36,177 nucleotides of DNA from Gemmatimonadota bacterium (GCA_022826025.1 JAJDVR010000114.1:1-36177); one strand, 5' to 3'; positions 1 to 8,702 are shown, counted from the stretch's first letter. Numbers and translations are program-made. Notes: generated by a model from the letters alone, not told the origin.

Positions 1-1280
1 TTGTGGAAGTAGTTCTCCCGCTCGTTGAGATATCCGGTGTTGTAGCGGTCCCGCTGTCCCGCGTCCGGGCCCGTGCTGTTGTACTGGATTCCATCGTAGC
101 TGGCGCTGACCGGGGCGACGTTGGGGCTGCGGCCTCTGCCCACCGCGGGGTAGTCCTCGAAAGCCCCGGCGTCGAATCCATCCAGCGACCGCGCAAAGTC
201 CGGGTCCAGGCTCGCGAGGTTCAGCTTGTAGAGGTTCTGCCCGTGACGCTGCGGCGCGCCGACCGCGTAGGCCTCGAGCCGGTTCGAGGGATTCAGCTGG
301 AACGACGTGGCCACGTAGTAGGCCCACGCGTCCATCCAGAGCGCGTCCCCGCCGGTGAACCCCTGGTACATCCCGCCCCCGGTCTTGCGCACCACGGAAC
401 CCGTGGCCGCGAACGCTCCCATGGGCCCCGTGTTCACCACCAGGGTCTCCTTCAGCATGTTGTTGCCGAGCCCCCATCCTCCGTTGTCGTCCAGACTGCC
501 GAGCCCGAACTCCTGCTTGTACATGAGGCCGCCGCCTTCCGCGGCAGGGTCGGTGAGCACGTTGAGGGTCCCTCCGATCGACGGCGTGGCCAGGTTGACC
601 GCCGACAGGCCGCGCTGAAGCTGGATGCTGGTGGCGGCATCCCCCACTCCATCCCAGTTGGACCAGTAAACCCACCCGTTCTCCATGTCGTTGACGGGCA
701 CGCCGTTGATCATCACCGCGGTGTTGCGCTGGTTGAAGCCGCGCACGTTGATGCGCGCATCACCGGCGCCGCCCCCCTGGGCGGTCGCGTAGACGCTGGG
801 GGTCACGTTGAGCACCAGCGGCAGATCCCTGGAGCCCAACTGATTCTGGATCTGTGTTTTGCTCACGTTGGTGAACGCCACCGGCGTCTGGCGATCCTGG
901 GCGCGGGTGGCGAAGACCTCGAGAGCATCGAAGGCAATCGCCTCCTGACTCAGGCTGAAGTCCAGCGCCAGCGACTGGCCCGCCTCCAGCGAGACGCCGG
1001 TTGCGGACTGGCGGCCGTAGCCGATCATGATCACTTCGACGGTGTAGGGTCCACCCGGACGAACTCCTTCCACCACGAACCCGCCGTCGTTCCCCGACAG
1101 AGCTCCGGTCTGGACTCCGGTCACTTCGTGCGTAACCACCACCTGGGCGCTGGCGACGCCGGCGCCCCCCTCCCCGGTCACGCGTCCGGTTACGGTTGCG
1201 GCCTGCTGCGCGGCCAGATCACTGGCGCACAGGCCGACCAGCACGGCGAAAACTGCATGCAGACGAATTCTGGACAACAT
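1..1280 (-). CDS. TonB-dependent outer-membrane receptor, N-terminal part (C-terminus beyond the left edge)
   Basis: About 426 codons are present, and the barrel end is cut off by the window. The protein opens with a signal peptide (MLSRIRLHAVF..., hydrophobic core, then DLAAQQ). A CarboxypepD_reg-like beta-sandwich follows (about residues 28-110, with GRVTGEGGAGVASAQV near its start). Next comes a TonB plug with the usual features: a VNVSKTQI-like plug start, NVRGFNQRNTAVMING, and a LQRGLSAVNLATPSIGG segment. The barrel start is rich in Tyr, Trp and Asn. The ATG at 1280 follows an AGGAGG ribosome site 7 bases upstream, which fixes the start. By family it imports a large substrate across the outer membrane using TonB energy; the substrate cannot be read from sequence. 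The plug motif order resembles receptors of Bacteroidota and Gemmatimonadota. It is transcribed away from the Cache gene behind it, with about 340 bases between them. Confidence 0.9.
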   Translation of the reverse strand, partial: MLSRIRLHAVFAVLVGLCASDLAAQQAATVTGRVTGEGGAGVASAQVVVTHEVTGVQTGALSGNDGGFVVEGVRPGGPYTVEVIMIGYGRQSATGVSLEAGQSLALDFSLSQEAIAFDALEVFATRAQDRQTPVAFTNVSKTQIQNQLGSRDLPLVLNVTPSVYATAQGGGAGDARINVRGFNQRNTAVMINGVPVNDMENGWVYWSNWDGVGDAATSIQLQRGLSAVNLATPSIGGTLNVLTDPAAEGGGLMYKQEFGLGSLDDNGGWGLGNNMLKETLVVNTGPMGAFAATGSVVRKTGGGMYQGFTGGDALWMDAWAYYVATSFQLNPSNRLEAYAVGAPQRHGQNLYKLNLASLDPDFARSLDGFDAGAFEDYPAVGRGRSPNVAPVSASYDGIQYNSTGPDAGQRDRYNTGYLNERENYFH

Positions 1281-1622
1281 CGGCTACCCTCCTGGTGCGA
1301 AATACCGGCCTCGAAAAGCCTTGCTCAAATCGAAATCCGTCCCCGGGTTCGTCCTGCTCGGACGGGACCCGGGAATCCGGGACCCAACCGGCGCCGGCCG
1401 CGATGGCCAGCTCCGTGCTTCCCAGCAAAATATCATACAACCGCCCGTGGCGGCAGCACCGCGAGGGAGTCACAGTCGCGTAACGGGCATGTAGAAGTCG
1501 GCGGGCAGCAACGCAAGACGCCCCGCGGCCCGAGGGGGCGGCGGGGCGTCGGTGAGCATACCATGCGAAGGACGGTGCCGGTCCGCGCGGTCAGAACCCG
1601 TCCGGCAGGGCACGCATCCGGG
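1281..1622. other. Intergenic leader between receptor and Cache gene
   Basis: No credible gene lies in these 342 bases. On the minus strand an AT-rich patch around 1424-1440 contains TATGAT (complement of 1432-1437), the best -10-like hexamer for the receptor gene, about 150 bases before its ATG. I see no convincing -35 element. The only other structure is the hairpin at 1517-1550. The promoter reading is an inference. Confidence 0.3.
1517..1550 (-). terminator. GC-rich hairpin downstream of the Cache gene
   Basis: GACGCCCCGC (1517-1526) pairs perfectly with GCGGGGCGTC (1541-1550) around a 14-base loop. It lies about 70 bases past the stop of the minus-strand gene at 1623. On that strand it is followed by TTGCGTTGCT, only mildly T-rich, so it is a plausible but not textbook intrinsic terminator. 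Confidence 0.45.
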
Positions 1623-2570
1623 TCAGCCTGCCGAGGACGGCCTCGCGACAAGGTAACGGCCGAAGATCCACGCGGCCGTCAGCAGCGCGAGCCCGGCGAG
1701 CGCCACCAGTCCGAGCGTCCTGTTCACGACGTCGGATGCTTCCGAACTGATCTGGCCTTCGGGACGCCCGATGGCGATGTACCCTTCGGGGGTCGCACCT
1801 TCACCTGTAAGCGGCGCGACCGCGAAGACCGCCATGCTTCCGTCCAGATCGGCGCCGTGTACGATGCCGGGCTCGTCGGCCGTCTCGGGGAAGCCCTCCG
1901 CCCGCATCGCGCCGATGGTGTCTCCCTCGCTCTGGCCTGCCGGGTAGCGAACCAGGACGCGGCCCTCCCGGTCGAGCACCGTGAAGGTGGACGACTCGGG
2001 CAGTTCCATGTCCTGCGCGATATCGCTCAGGGCGCGCAGGTCGATGCTCGCGATCAGAACCCCTCCGGGCATCCCGGTTTCATCGGGAATCGGGATGGCC
2101 GACGCGACGCCCGGGCGACCGGTGACGCGTCCGATCTGGTAGGCGCCGATGACGTGGCGGTTCTCGTTCATGGCGCGGATGTAGTAGGTGCGGTCGCCCA
2201 GGTAGAGCAGCCCGTCCGGCTGCACGGAGCCGCACCCGACGTACCCGTCGAGTCCGATGGCCCAGATTCCGTTGAGGTGGTTGGCCTGATCGAAGACGCG
2301 CCCCAGGATATCGGTGCACTCAGGCTGCTGCGTTTCCCTGACCTGCGGGAATTGCGCGAGCGTCGCCAGCAGTACGCGGCTCTCTTCGAGCAGCCGGTTG
2401 TACTCCACCGACGTCTCCCTCGTGGCGCGCAGAAGCTCCTGCTCCTGATTGGCCAGCTGGAGTGCACGGATCTCGCCGTTCGCGTACAGGTAGATGCCGA
2501 GCGCCGGAAGGAAGGCGATCAGCACGAGCAGCAGGACACGGCCGGTGAACCCCGGATTCGACGTTGACAT
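1623..2570 (-). CDS. Membrane-anchored double-Cache (dCache-like) sensor protein without an output domain
   Basis: 315 residues. An N-terminal membrane helix lies at about 10-30 (VLLLVLIAFLPALGIYLY). An extracytoplasmic domain of about 250 residues shows dCache-type features: a long first helix with NRLLEESRVLLATLAQFP, WAIGLDGYVGCG, the DRTYYIRAMNENRHVIG strand-turn, and a second lobe with TFTVLDREGRVLVRYP. A second membrane helix lies at about 285-308. The protein then stops after RYLVARPSSAG. Family members usually continue into HAMP, kinase, GGDEF or chemoreceptor output domains; none is present. A shift of one base near 1640 would replace SSAG with VLGRLTRMRALPDGF, which looks more like a juxtamembrane tail but is still too short for HAMP. 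The start is supported by GAGGAGA 9 bases upstream. It probably binds a small ligand; the ligand and the partner are unknown. Confidence 0.75.
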   Translation of the reverse strand: MSTSNPGFTGRVLLLVLIAFLPALGIYLYANGEIRALQLANQEQELLRATRETSVEYNRLLEESRVLLATLAQFPQVRETQQPECTDILGRVFDQANHLNGIWAIGLDGYVGCGSVQPDGLLYLGDRTYYIRAMNENRHVIGAYQIGRVTGRPGVASAIPIPDETGMPGGVLIASIDLRALSDIAQDMELPESSTFTVLDREGRVLVRYPAGQSEGDTIGAMRAEGFPETADEPGIVHGADLDGSMAVFAVAPLTGEGATPEGYIAIGRPEGQISSEASDVVNRTLGLVALAGLALLTAAWIFGRYLVARPSSAG

Positions 2571-2676
2571 CGATCGGCTCTCCTCGTTGAGTGTGTTGTG
2601 GGTTTCGGAAATCTAGCACGTCGGTAGGAATTGCGCTTCGCCCCGCTGCAAGGTGTCCCCGGACTCGCCGGATCAC

Positions 2677-2682
2677 TAGCTT
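2677..2682 (+). promoter_or_regulatory. TAGCTT -10-like hexamer
   Basis: TAGCTT followed by a T-run sits 48 bases before the ATG at 2730. The same hexamer lies at similar distance before the genes at 5635 and 14745. The -35 region (TGTCCC at 2654-2659) is weak, so this is a pattern-based guess. Confidence 0.3.
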
Positions 2683-2729
2683 TTTTGCTCGCGCGCGATG
2701 TTTCCTCTCCCGGTGGTGCCGACTGAGCC

Positions 2730-3257
2730 ATGAGCCTCGAATCCCTTGGGAATCTCGCGGAGATCGTCGGCGTTCTGGTCGTGATCGCGGGTTTCCTCTT
2801 CGGCTACCTGCAGCTCCAGCAGTACGGCATCCAGCGGCGCGCCACGGCCGCCATCGAACTCGCGCGCTCCCTGCAGAATCCCCGCATGGCGCGCGCCCTT
2901 CGCCTGGTCTTCACTCTCCCGCCGGGCATCGACGGGTCCGATATTCGCGAGCGTGGAAGCGAGTATGAAGACGCGGCCATGCTGGTTTGCCTGACCTTCG
3001 AATCGGTGGGCCTCATGGCCCATCGGCACATGGTCTCCCTGGAACTGGTGTGGGAGTTCATGGGCGGGGCGCTGCTCGGTGCCTGGGAGCGGCTTGAGGA
3101 CTGGACGCACGAGATCCGCGACCTGAGCGGCGACGAGAAATTCAACGAGTGGATGCAGTGGCTGGTGGAGCAGTGCTACCGCCGGTACGGCCGGGAGGAA
3201 CCGGCGTACCGGCGGTATGCGGAGTGGCTCCCCAGTGGGCGGGACCGCGTGGCTTGA
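2730..3257 (+). CDS. DUF4760-like single-pass membrane protein of unknown function
   Basis: 175 residues. One N-terminal membrane helix lies at about residues 8-27 (EIVGVLVVIAGFLFGYLQL). A QLQQYGIQRR turn and a soluble, mostly helical domain follow, with ARSLQNPRMARALRLVF and several conserved-looking tryptophans. This arrangement resembles DUF4760-type proteins, a family without assigned chemistry. The ATG at 2730 is the first start in frame that keeps the membrane helix. A clear ribosome site is lacking (CCGGTGGTGCC upstream). It stands alone, facing away from the Cache gene and converging on the DUF2911 gene. No function is proposed. Confidence 0.7.
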   Translation: MSLESLGNLAEIVGVLVVIAGFLFGYLQLQQYGIQRRATAAIELARSLQNPRMARALRLVFTLPPGIDGSDIRERGSEYEDAAMLVCLTFESVGLMAHRHMVSLELVWEFMGGALLGAWERLEDWTHEIRDLSGDEKFNEWMQWLVEQCYRRYGREEPAYRRYAEWLPSGRDRVA

Positions 3258-3306
3258 GGGGAGGCCGCGGGGCTGCGGCCTCCCGGATATGGTCGGCCGG
3301 CTCCGG

Positions 3307-3945
3307 TCAGCCCGAACGGATCGGGATGCTGATGCTGGTCTGCTCCCACTCCATGACCAGATCGGCACCGCCATCGGCCTCCGAGAAGGTGTAGCGCAGC
3401 TCATCGACCGCCTCGTCCAGCATCCCGGGCGTTACCGTGAAGCTGCCCACGTCGTTGGCCGTCACGTCGGGGCCGATGGGGATGCCCCAGCGCTCGTTGA
3501 CCGAGTTGATGTGGACGGTCCAGTCGCCCATGGTGGGCGTGGCGTAGATGGAGTACGCGCCGGCGTCCAGGGCAACGCCGCCCACGCTCGCACCCGCGCT
3601 CAGATAAATCGCGGTCGCCTCGTTGGCGCCCATGCGCCAGGGGGCGTCGTAGGGGACGAGGGCGCCCATGATCTCCCGGGTCACCTCGGGGTTGTTGGGG
3701 TCCCTGCGCAGGGGCGCGCCGTAGCAGACCTTGACCATCACGTCGCCGAACGACGTGGAGGCGGACTCCAGCGAACTGAGCCGGCCCTCCAGGTCTCCGC
3801 GCACGAAGCAGTCGGGTTCCATGGCCATTTCTTCGGACTCGGCCATCTCCATGTCGGAGGCGGCCTCTTCTGCGGCCTCCTGCGCGCACGCAGGAAGAAG
3901 GAGGACGAGGGCGAACGCGGCTGTCAGGGGCGTGAAGAGCTTCAT
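3307..3945 (-). CDS. DUF2911 family lipoprotein
   Basis: 212 residues. The signal peptide ends in a lipobox LLPAC with Cys20, so the protein should be lipid-anchored. An acidic Glu/Met linker (about 21-43, including AEEAASDMEMAESEEMAME) precedes the DUF2911 domain. That domain has VCYGAPLRR, PYDAPWRMGANEATAIYLS, GAYSIYATPTMGDWTVHIN and a C-terminal LVMEWEQTSISIPI strand, all typical of this family from Bacteroidota and Gemmatimonadota. A GGAGGAA ribosome site 6 bases upstream fixes the ATG at 3945 over a longer in-frame reading. The function of DUF2911 is unknown. It is transcribed divergently from the oxidoreductase at 4155. A TTGACC (complement of 4078-4083) may be the -35 of its promoter. 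Confidence 0.85.
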   Translation of the reverse strand: MKLFTPLTAAFALVLLLPACAQEAAEEAASDMEMAESEEMAMEPDCFVRGDLEGRLSSLESASTSFGDVMVKVCYGAPLRRDPNNPEVTREIMGALVPYDAPWRMGANEATAIYLSAGASVGGVALDAGAYSIYATPTMGDWTVHINSVNERWGIPIGPDVTANDVGSFTVTPGMLDEAVDELRYTFSEADGGADLVMEWEQTSISIPIRSG

Positions 3946-4154
3946 GCGGTTCCTCCACCAGAGGGAATGCTTAACAGCGGGTGCGTTGCGCGGCGGCACG
4001 TCCCGACACGCGACGCGAAAACACCGGGCTCGCACGGTAGGGCGGCTTCGGATAGGATGATGCGCGCCCGAAGTCCGGTCAAGTCGGACGGCGGGTCGTG
4101 CGGCGGCTCCGCGGGGAGCGCGCACGGGAGACGGAACTTGCCCAGGGAGACGCC

Positions 4155-5144
4155 ATGAAGGCCGTATTGATGGACGGGTTCGGGGATGCCGGGGTGTTGC
4201 GCTGGGGCGAAGCCTCCAGGCCGGAGCCGGGTCCGGGCCAGGTGCTCGTCGAGGTGGTGGCGACCACCGTGAACCATGCCGACATCAGCCAGCGGAAGGG
4301 GAAGTACCCCCCGCCCCCCGGCGAGTCGGAGATCCTGGGACTCGAGGTGGCGGGTGTGGTGCGGGAGACGGGACCCGGGGTTGAGCGCTTCGGTCCCGGC
4401 GACCGGGTGATGACGCTGGTGGCCGGCGGGGGATACGCCGAGTTCGCGTGCGCCTACGAGGGCCACCTGGTACGGGTCCCGGAGGCGCTGTCGTGGGAGG
4501 AGGCGGCGTCCGTGTGCGAGACCTACGTGACCGCGTACCTCAACTTGTTCATGCTGGGCGGGCTCGGCGACGGCGATGCGGTGCTGCTGCACGGCGGTGG
4601 GGGCGGGGTGAACACGGCCGCCATCCACCTGTGCCGTACCCTGGTGCCGACCGCGCGCATGATCGTGACCGCCTCGCCGGGCAAGGTGGAGCGGGTGCGG
4701 TCGATGGGGGTCCACCACGTGGTGGACTACACGGCCGAGGAGTTCGCCCCGGCGGTGCGCGCCTTCACGGAGGGGCGGGGGGTGGATGTGGTGCTCGACC
4801 ACATCGGGGCCGCCTACCTGAAGGGCAACCTGAAGGCCATGGCGCCCGGCGGCCGGCTGGTCGTGATCGGCCTGATGGGCGGACTCAAGGCCGAACTCAA
4901 TCTGGCCCTGCTGATGGTCAAGCGGCACACGGTCATCGGCTCGGTGCTGCGCTCGCGTCCGGTGCCGGAGAAGACCGACATCATGGCGGAGTTCGAGCGG
5001 GTCGTGATGCCCCACTTCGCCGCTCGCCGCATGGTGCCCCTCATCGATGCGGTTTATCCGCTGCGGGAGGCGGCCGAAGCACACCGCCAGATGGAGGCGA
5101 GCGCGCACTTCGGCAAGCTGGTCCTCAGGGTCAGGGAGGGTTAG
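4155..5144 (+). CDS. Zinc-independent quinone oxidoreductase / medium-chain dehydrogenase (TP53I3/PIG3-like)
   Basis: 329 residues, the usual length for this MDR branch. The N-terminal GroES-like fold carries VNHADISQRKGKYPPPPG and LGLEVAGVV, lacking zinc ligands. The Rossmann half has LLHGGGGGVNTAAI in place of the usual GASGVGTAAI, then GVDVVLDHIG and VIGSVLRSRPVPEK, a signature of the PIG3/YhfP-like group. It should reduce quinones or enones with NADPH in the cytoplasm. The ATG at 4155 follows a GGGAG ribosome site, and the longer reading from 4098 adds a basic tail unlike the family. It appears monocistronic. Confidence 0.87.
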   Translation: MKAVLMDGFGDAGVLRWGEASRPEPGPGQVLVEVVATTVNHADISQRKGKYPPPPGESEILGLEVAGVVRETGPGVERFGPGDRVMTLVAGGGYAEFACAYEGHLVRVPEALSWEEAASVCETYVTAYLNLFMLGGLGDGDAVLLHGGGGGVNTAAIHLCRTLVPTARMIVTASPGKVERVRSMGVHHVVDYTAEEFAPAVRAFTEGRGVDVVLDHIGAAYLKGNLKAMAPGGRLVVIGLMGGLKAELNLALLMVKRHTVIGSVLRSRPVPEKTDIMAEFERVVMPHFAARRMVPLIDAVYPLREAAEAHRQMEASAHFGKLVLRVREG

Positions 5145-5234
5145 CAGCGGCTCATGTGCGCGGTGCTGCGCGCAGGCGATGGGTCGCTCTGCCACTGTGG
5201 TCGCTGCGTCGTCGTGCTGGAGGAGTAGCTCGCG

Positions 5235-5483
5235 CTACCGCCGGCCGGAGGTCTTCAGGATCCCGGGATCGTAGCGGTACTCCATGATCTCACCCGGCTC
5301 GAGCCGCGCGAAATCCGGATGGGCGGGATTGACGACGTAGTTGACCTCGCCGATGACTACGGCGCTTGGGACGCAGAGAACGGCTGATTCGAGCGACTCC
5401 AGCCACTGATCTCCGATTCTCTGGGTGACGGGATGCAAACCCGTCCGGGCCCGGTCGGCCGGCAGATCCCGCGGATCCACGCG
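5235..5483 (-). pseudogene. C-terminal remnant of a RES-family toxin
   Basis: An 82-codon open stretch ending in TAG reads like the last third of a RES-domain protein: VDPRDLPAD, QRIGDQWLES, SAVLCVPSAVV, NYVVNPAHPDFARL and YRYDPGILK. In intact RES toxins (NAD-degrading, paired with Xre/DUF2384 antitoxins) this region follows the catalytic Arg-Glu core. Here the core and any antitoxin are missing. The sequence upstream on this strand is occupied by the promoter and start of the TPP enzyme gene transcribed the other way. The remnant still lacks stops, so decay may be recent. I infer a deleted toxin-antitoxin locus. Confidence 0.7.
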
Positions 5484-5543
5484 TCGGCAAGCTTTCGGAT
5501 CCGCGTCTCCCCCGGCATCGCAACCCACGCGTCTTCGCCTTCC

Positions 5544-5572
5544 TTGGCAGGCCGCGCGCGGCTCCCTAGCTT
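5544..5572 (+). promoter_or_regulatory. Candidate housekeeping promoter for the CoA-lyase operon
   Basis: TTGGCA (5544-5549) and TAGCTT (5567-5572) are separated by exactly 17 bases. Transcription would start near 5580, about 55 bases before the ATG at 5635. It lies inside the sequence cut out of the RES toxin. Confidence 0.45.
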
Positions 5573-5634
5573 TGCCCGGACTCGCGCGGAGGCCCGCGCG
5601 GCTCGATTCGCAAGCCATCACGGAGGATCTGTTC

Positions 5635-7380
5635 ATGACGACCGCGACCGCACTGAAATCCCGGACCGCCGAAGACACCCTGGCGCGCAAGAGCCGCGCC
5701 GAAGACGTGATCTCGGGCGGGCACCTGGCCGCCCGGGCGCTGGCCAACGAGGGCGTGGACACCGTTTTCACGCTGTGCGGCGGGCACATCATCGACACCT
5801 ACGACGGGTGCATCGACGAGAACATCCGCATCATCGACGTGCGTCACGAGCAGGTCGCCGCGCACGCCGCGGACGGGTACGCGCGGCAGACCGGCGGGCT
5901 CGGGTGCGTGATCACCACGGCCGGCCCGGGGTTCACGAATGCGCTCACCGGGATCGCGACCGCGTTCCGGTCGGAGAGCCCGGTGCTGCACATCGGCGGG
6001 CAGGGCGCGCTCACCCAGCACAAGATGGGGTCGCTGCAGGATCTGCCCCACGTCAACATCGCGCGCCCCATCACCAAGTTCGCGGGCGGGGTTCGCTCCA
6101 CCGAGCGCATCGCGGACATGGTGTCGATGGCCGCGCGAGAGTGCTTCGCCGGGACGCCGGGGCCGAGCTACCTCGAGATCCCGCGCGACATCCTGGACCG
6201 GGAGATTCCGCTGGGCAGCGCGACCATCCCCGAGCCGGGCCGCTACCGCGCTTCGACCCGTTCCGTGGGCGACCCGCGCGACATCGAACGCCTCGCCGAC
6301 CTGCTGGTCAAGTCCGAGCGCCCCGCCATCCTCTTCGGACAACAGGTGTGGGGCTGCCGCGCACACCAGGAGGCCTGGGACCTGGTGCGCACCCTGAACA
6401 TCCCGACCTTCACCAACGGTGCCTCGCGCGGCCTGCTCGGCCCCGACGATCCCCACTACTTCCACCGCACCCGCGGCGCCGGCTTCGGCAACGCCGACGT
6501 GATCGTGATCGTGGGCACCCCCTTCGACTTCCGCATGGGCTACGGGAAGCGCCTGCCCGCGGGCGCCACGGTCGTGCAGATCGACCTCGACTACCGCACG
6601 GTCGGAAAGAACCGCGACGTCGACCTGGGCCTGGTGGGCCATCCCGGCGCCATCATGGAGGCGGTGCTCGCCGAGGCCAGCTCCAACCTCGGCGACGGTC
6701 CGGCCCGCCGCCTCGGCTGGATGAAGCACCTGCGCGAGATCGAGGAGCAGAAGACCGAGAAGCTGATGCCGCTCTTCCTCTCCGACGCCAATCCCATACA
6801 CCCGTACCGGGTGGCGTGGGAGCTGAACGAGTTCCTCACCGAGGACACCGTCTACATCGGCGACGGCGGCGACGTCGTGACCATCAGCGCGCAGGCGGTC
6901 AAGCCGCGCGCGCCGGGCAACTGGATGGATCCGGGCGCCCTGGGCGGGCTGGGGGTGGGCACCGGCTTCGCCATGGCCGCCAAGCTGGCGCATCCGAACA
7001 AGGAAATCGTCTGCTACTACGGCGACGGCTCCTTCGGCATGACCGCCTTCGACATGGAGACCTGCAACCGCTTCGGCGCCCCCTACATTGCCGTCATCGG
7101 CAACAACTCGGCGATGAACCAGATCCGCTACGGGCAGCTGGCCAAGTACGGGCAGGAGCGCGGCAACGTCGGCAACCTGCTGGGCGACGTGCCCTTCTCG
7201 AAGTTCGCGGAGATGCTGGGCGGATACGGCGAGGAGGTGCGCGATCCCGGCCAGATCCAGCCGGCGCTGCAGCGGGCGCGCGAGTCGGTGCGCAGCAGCG
7301 GCAAGTCGGCCGTCATCAACATCTGGGTGGATCCCGGCGAATGGGCCCCGGGCACCAAGCGCCAGACCATGTACAAGTGA
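5635..7380 (+). CDS. TPP-dependent 2-hydroxyacyl-CoA lyase / oxalyl-CoA decarboxylase-like enzyme
   Basis: 581 residues with the three-domain acetolactate-synthase fold. The N-terminal pyrimidine-binding domain has the catalytic Glu72 in RHEQVAAHAADGYAR. A central domain has RPAILFGQQVWG and VIVIVGTPFDFRMG. The C-terminal domain carries the diphosphate motif from GDG (463-465) to NN (490-491), with 24 residues between. The ATG at 5635 has a GGAGG ribosome site 8 bases upstream. By family it cleaves or decarboxylates a CoA-activated 2-hydroxy or oxalyl acid using thiamine diphosphate, in the cytoplasm. The GNNSAMNQIRYGQ tail resembles bacterial 2-hydroxyacyl-CoA lyases more than classical oxalyl-CoA decarboxylase. 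The next gene encodes a formyl-CoA-transferase-like protein, which would supply the CoA ester. Acetolactate synthase itself is less likely, because no regulatory subunit or branched-chain gene is nearby. Confidence 0.82.
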   Translation: MTTATALKSRTAEDTLARKSRAEDVISGGHLAARALANEGVDTVFTLCGGHIIDTYDGCIDENIRIIDVRHEQVAAHAADGYARQTGGLGCVITTAGPGFTNALTGIATAFRSESPVLHIGGQGALTQHKMGSLQDLPHVNIARPITKFAGGVRSTERIADMVSMAARECFAGTPGPSYLEIPRDILDREIPLGSATIPEPGRYRASTRSVGDPRDIERLADLLVKSERPAILFGQQVWGCRAHQEAWDLVRTLNIPTFTNGASRGLLGPDDPHYFHRTRGAGFGNADVIVIVGTPFDFRMGYGKRLPAGATVVQIDLDYRTVGKNRDVDLGLVGHPGAIMEAVLAEASSNLGDGPARRLGWMKHLREIEEQKTEKLMPLFLSDANPIHPYRVAWELNEFLTEDTVYIGDGGDVVTISAQAVKPRAPGNWMDPGALGGLGVGTGFAMAAKLAHPNKEIVCYYGDGSFGMTAFDMETCNRFGAPYIAVIGNNSAMNQIRYGQLAKYGQERGNVGNLLGDVPFSKFAEMLGGYGEEVRDPGQIQPALQRARESVRSSGKSAVINIWVDPGEWAPGTKRQTMYK

Positions 7381-7435
7381 TCGTGAACATCCATCCATCC
7401 ATCAACCCTGAACGAGTAATCGGAGCCATCCCTCA

Positions 7436-8680
7436 ATGAGCAAAGCACTCAACGGCATCCGCATCCTGGACATGACCCACGTCCAGGCAGGCCCCACCTC
7501 CAGCCAATTGCTGGGGTTCATGGGCGCGGACGTGATCAAGCTGGAGTCGCCCTTCGGGGACGCCACCCGCAAGCAGCTGCGCGATGTACCGGGGGCCGAC
7601 AGCCTCTACTTCACCATGCTCAACTGCAACAAGCGCTCGATCACGGTGAACCTGAAGAACGAGCGCGGGAAGGAGGTCTTCACCCGGCTGGTGCAGGAAT
7701 GCGACGTGCTCATGGAGAACTTCGGGCCCGGGGTTCTGGACAGGCTCGGCTTCGGATGGGAGCGCGTGCACGAGATCAACCCGCGCATGGTCATGGCCTC
7801 CATCAAGGGCTTCGGCACCGAGGGCCCCTACGCGGCCTTCAAGGCCTACGAGAACATCGCCCAGGCGATGGGTGGCTCGATGAGCACGACGGGCATGTTC
7901 GACGGATCCCCCGTCGTGACCGGCGCCCAGATCGGCGACTCGGGCACCGGGGTGCACCTGGCGCTGGGGATCCTCGCGGCGCTGCTCCATCGCGAGCAGA
8001 CCGGGAAAGGGCAGTACGTCGAGTGCGCCATGATGGACTGCGTGATGAACCTGGTGCGGGTGAAGTGGCGCGACCATCAGCGCATCACCCGCGGGCCCCT
8101 CGTCGAGTACTCGATCCAGGAGTTCGACGACTTCACCCCGCGCGCGGGAAACGACTCGGGGGGCGGCCAGCTCGGCAACTGCATCCATTGCAAGCCGGGC
8201 GGCATCAACGACTACCTCTACATCGTGGTGCAGGAGCACGTCTGGGAGGCGCTCGCGACCCGGGTCGGCGGCGAAGAGCTGGTGAACGATCCGCGCTTCT
8301 CGGACATCGGCGTGCGGCGGAGGAACCAGGGCGAGATGTGGGAGATCCTGAACGACTTCGCGAGCCGCTACACCAAGCGCGAGCTGATGGCCATTCTGAA
8401 TGAGCTGAACGTGCCCTGCGGGCCCGTGATGAGCACCGCGGACCTGGCGGACGACGACCACGTGCGCGGGCGCGAGATGTACGTGGAACTCGACCACCCG
8501 GAGCGCGGGCCCTACTGGAACCTCGGCTGCCCCATCAAGCTCTCCGACTCGCCCGCGGTCATCACGCGCTCGCCGCTTCTGGGCGAACACACCGACGAGA
8601 TTCTCGGGGACGTCCTCGGGTACGGCGGGGACGAGATCGCCGACATGAAGGAGGCCGGGGCCTTCACCTTCAAGCGCTGA
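7436..8680 (+). CDS. CaiB/BaiF family III CoA-transferase, formyl-CoA:oxalate CoA-transferase-like
   Basis: 414 residues, matching the family length. The start LDMTHVQAGPTSSQLLGFMGADVIKLE closely follows formyl-CoA transferase, broken here at VQAGP and GFMGADVIK. The nucleophilic aspartate is Asp168 in QIGDSGTG. LYFTMLNCNKRSI, VENFGPG-like MENFGPGVLDRLGF and a glycine-rich GGGQLGN loop are also present. The ending has PLLGEHTDEIL. It should move CoA between acids by way of an aspartyl-CoA thioester. It lies 55 bases after the TPP enzyme and 22 bases before the POT gene, so the three probably form one transcript. The Frc-like residues suggest oxalate or a related short 2-hydroxy or dicarboxylic acid as acceptor; this is inferred, not shown. 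Confidence 0.87.
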   Translation: MSKALNGIRILDMTHVQAGPTSSQLLGFMGADVIKLESPFGDATRKQLRDVPGADSLYFTMLNCNKRSITVNLKNERGKEVFTRLVQECDVLMENFGPGVLDRLGFGWERVHEINPRMVMASIKGFGTEGPYAAFKAYENIAQAMGGSMSTTGMFDGSPVVTGAQIGDSGTGVHLALGILAALLHREQTGKGQYVECAMMDCVMNLVRVKWRDHQRITRGPLVEYSIQEFDDFTPRAGNDSGGGQLGNCIHCKPGGINDYLYIVVQEHVWEALATRVGGEELVNDPRFSDIGVRRRNQGEMWEILNDFASRYTKRELMAILNELNVPCGPVMSTADLADDDHVRGREMYVELDHPERGPYWNLGCPIKLSDSPAVITRSPLLGEHTDEILGDVLGYGGDEIADMKEAGAFTFKR

Positions 8681-8702
8681 GCCGACTGAGGAGTCCGGGA
8701 CC

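Noticed and set aside
3-2567. Very long plus-strand open frame across the TonB receptor and Cache genes
   Set aside because: It is antisense to two genes with clear domains, signal peptides and ribosome sites; its product is Arg/Pro/His-rich with no family resemblance, as expected in GC-rich DNA.
5566-7398. 610-codon minus-strand frame opposite the TPP enzyme
   Set aside because: Low-complexity Ala/Val/Arg/His/Gly composition, no start signal, and full overlap with a strongly supported enzyme gene.
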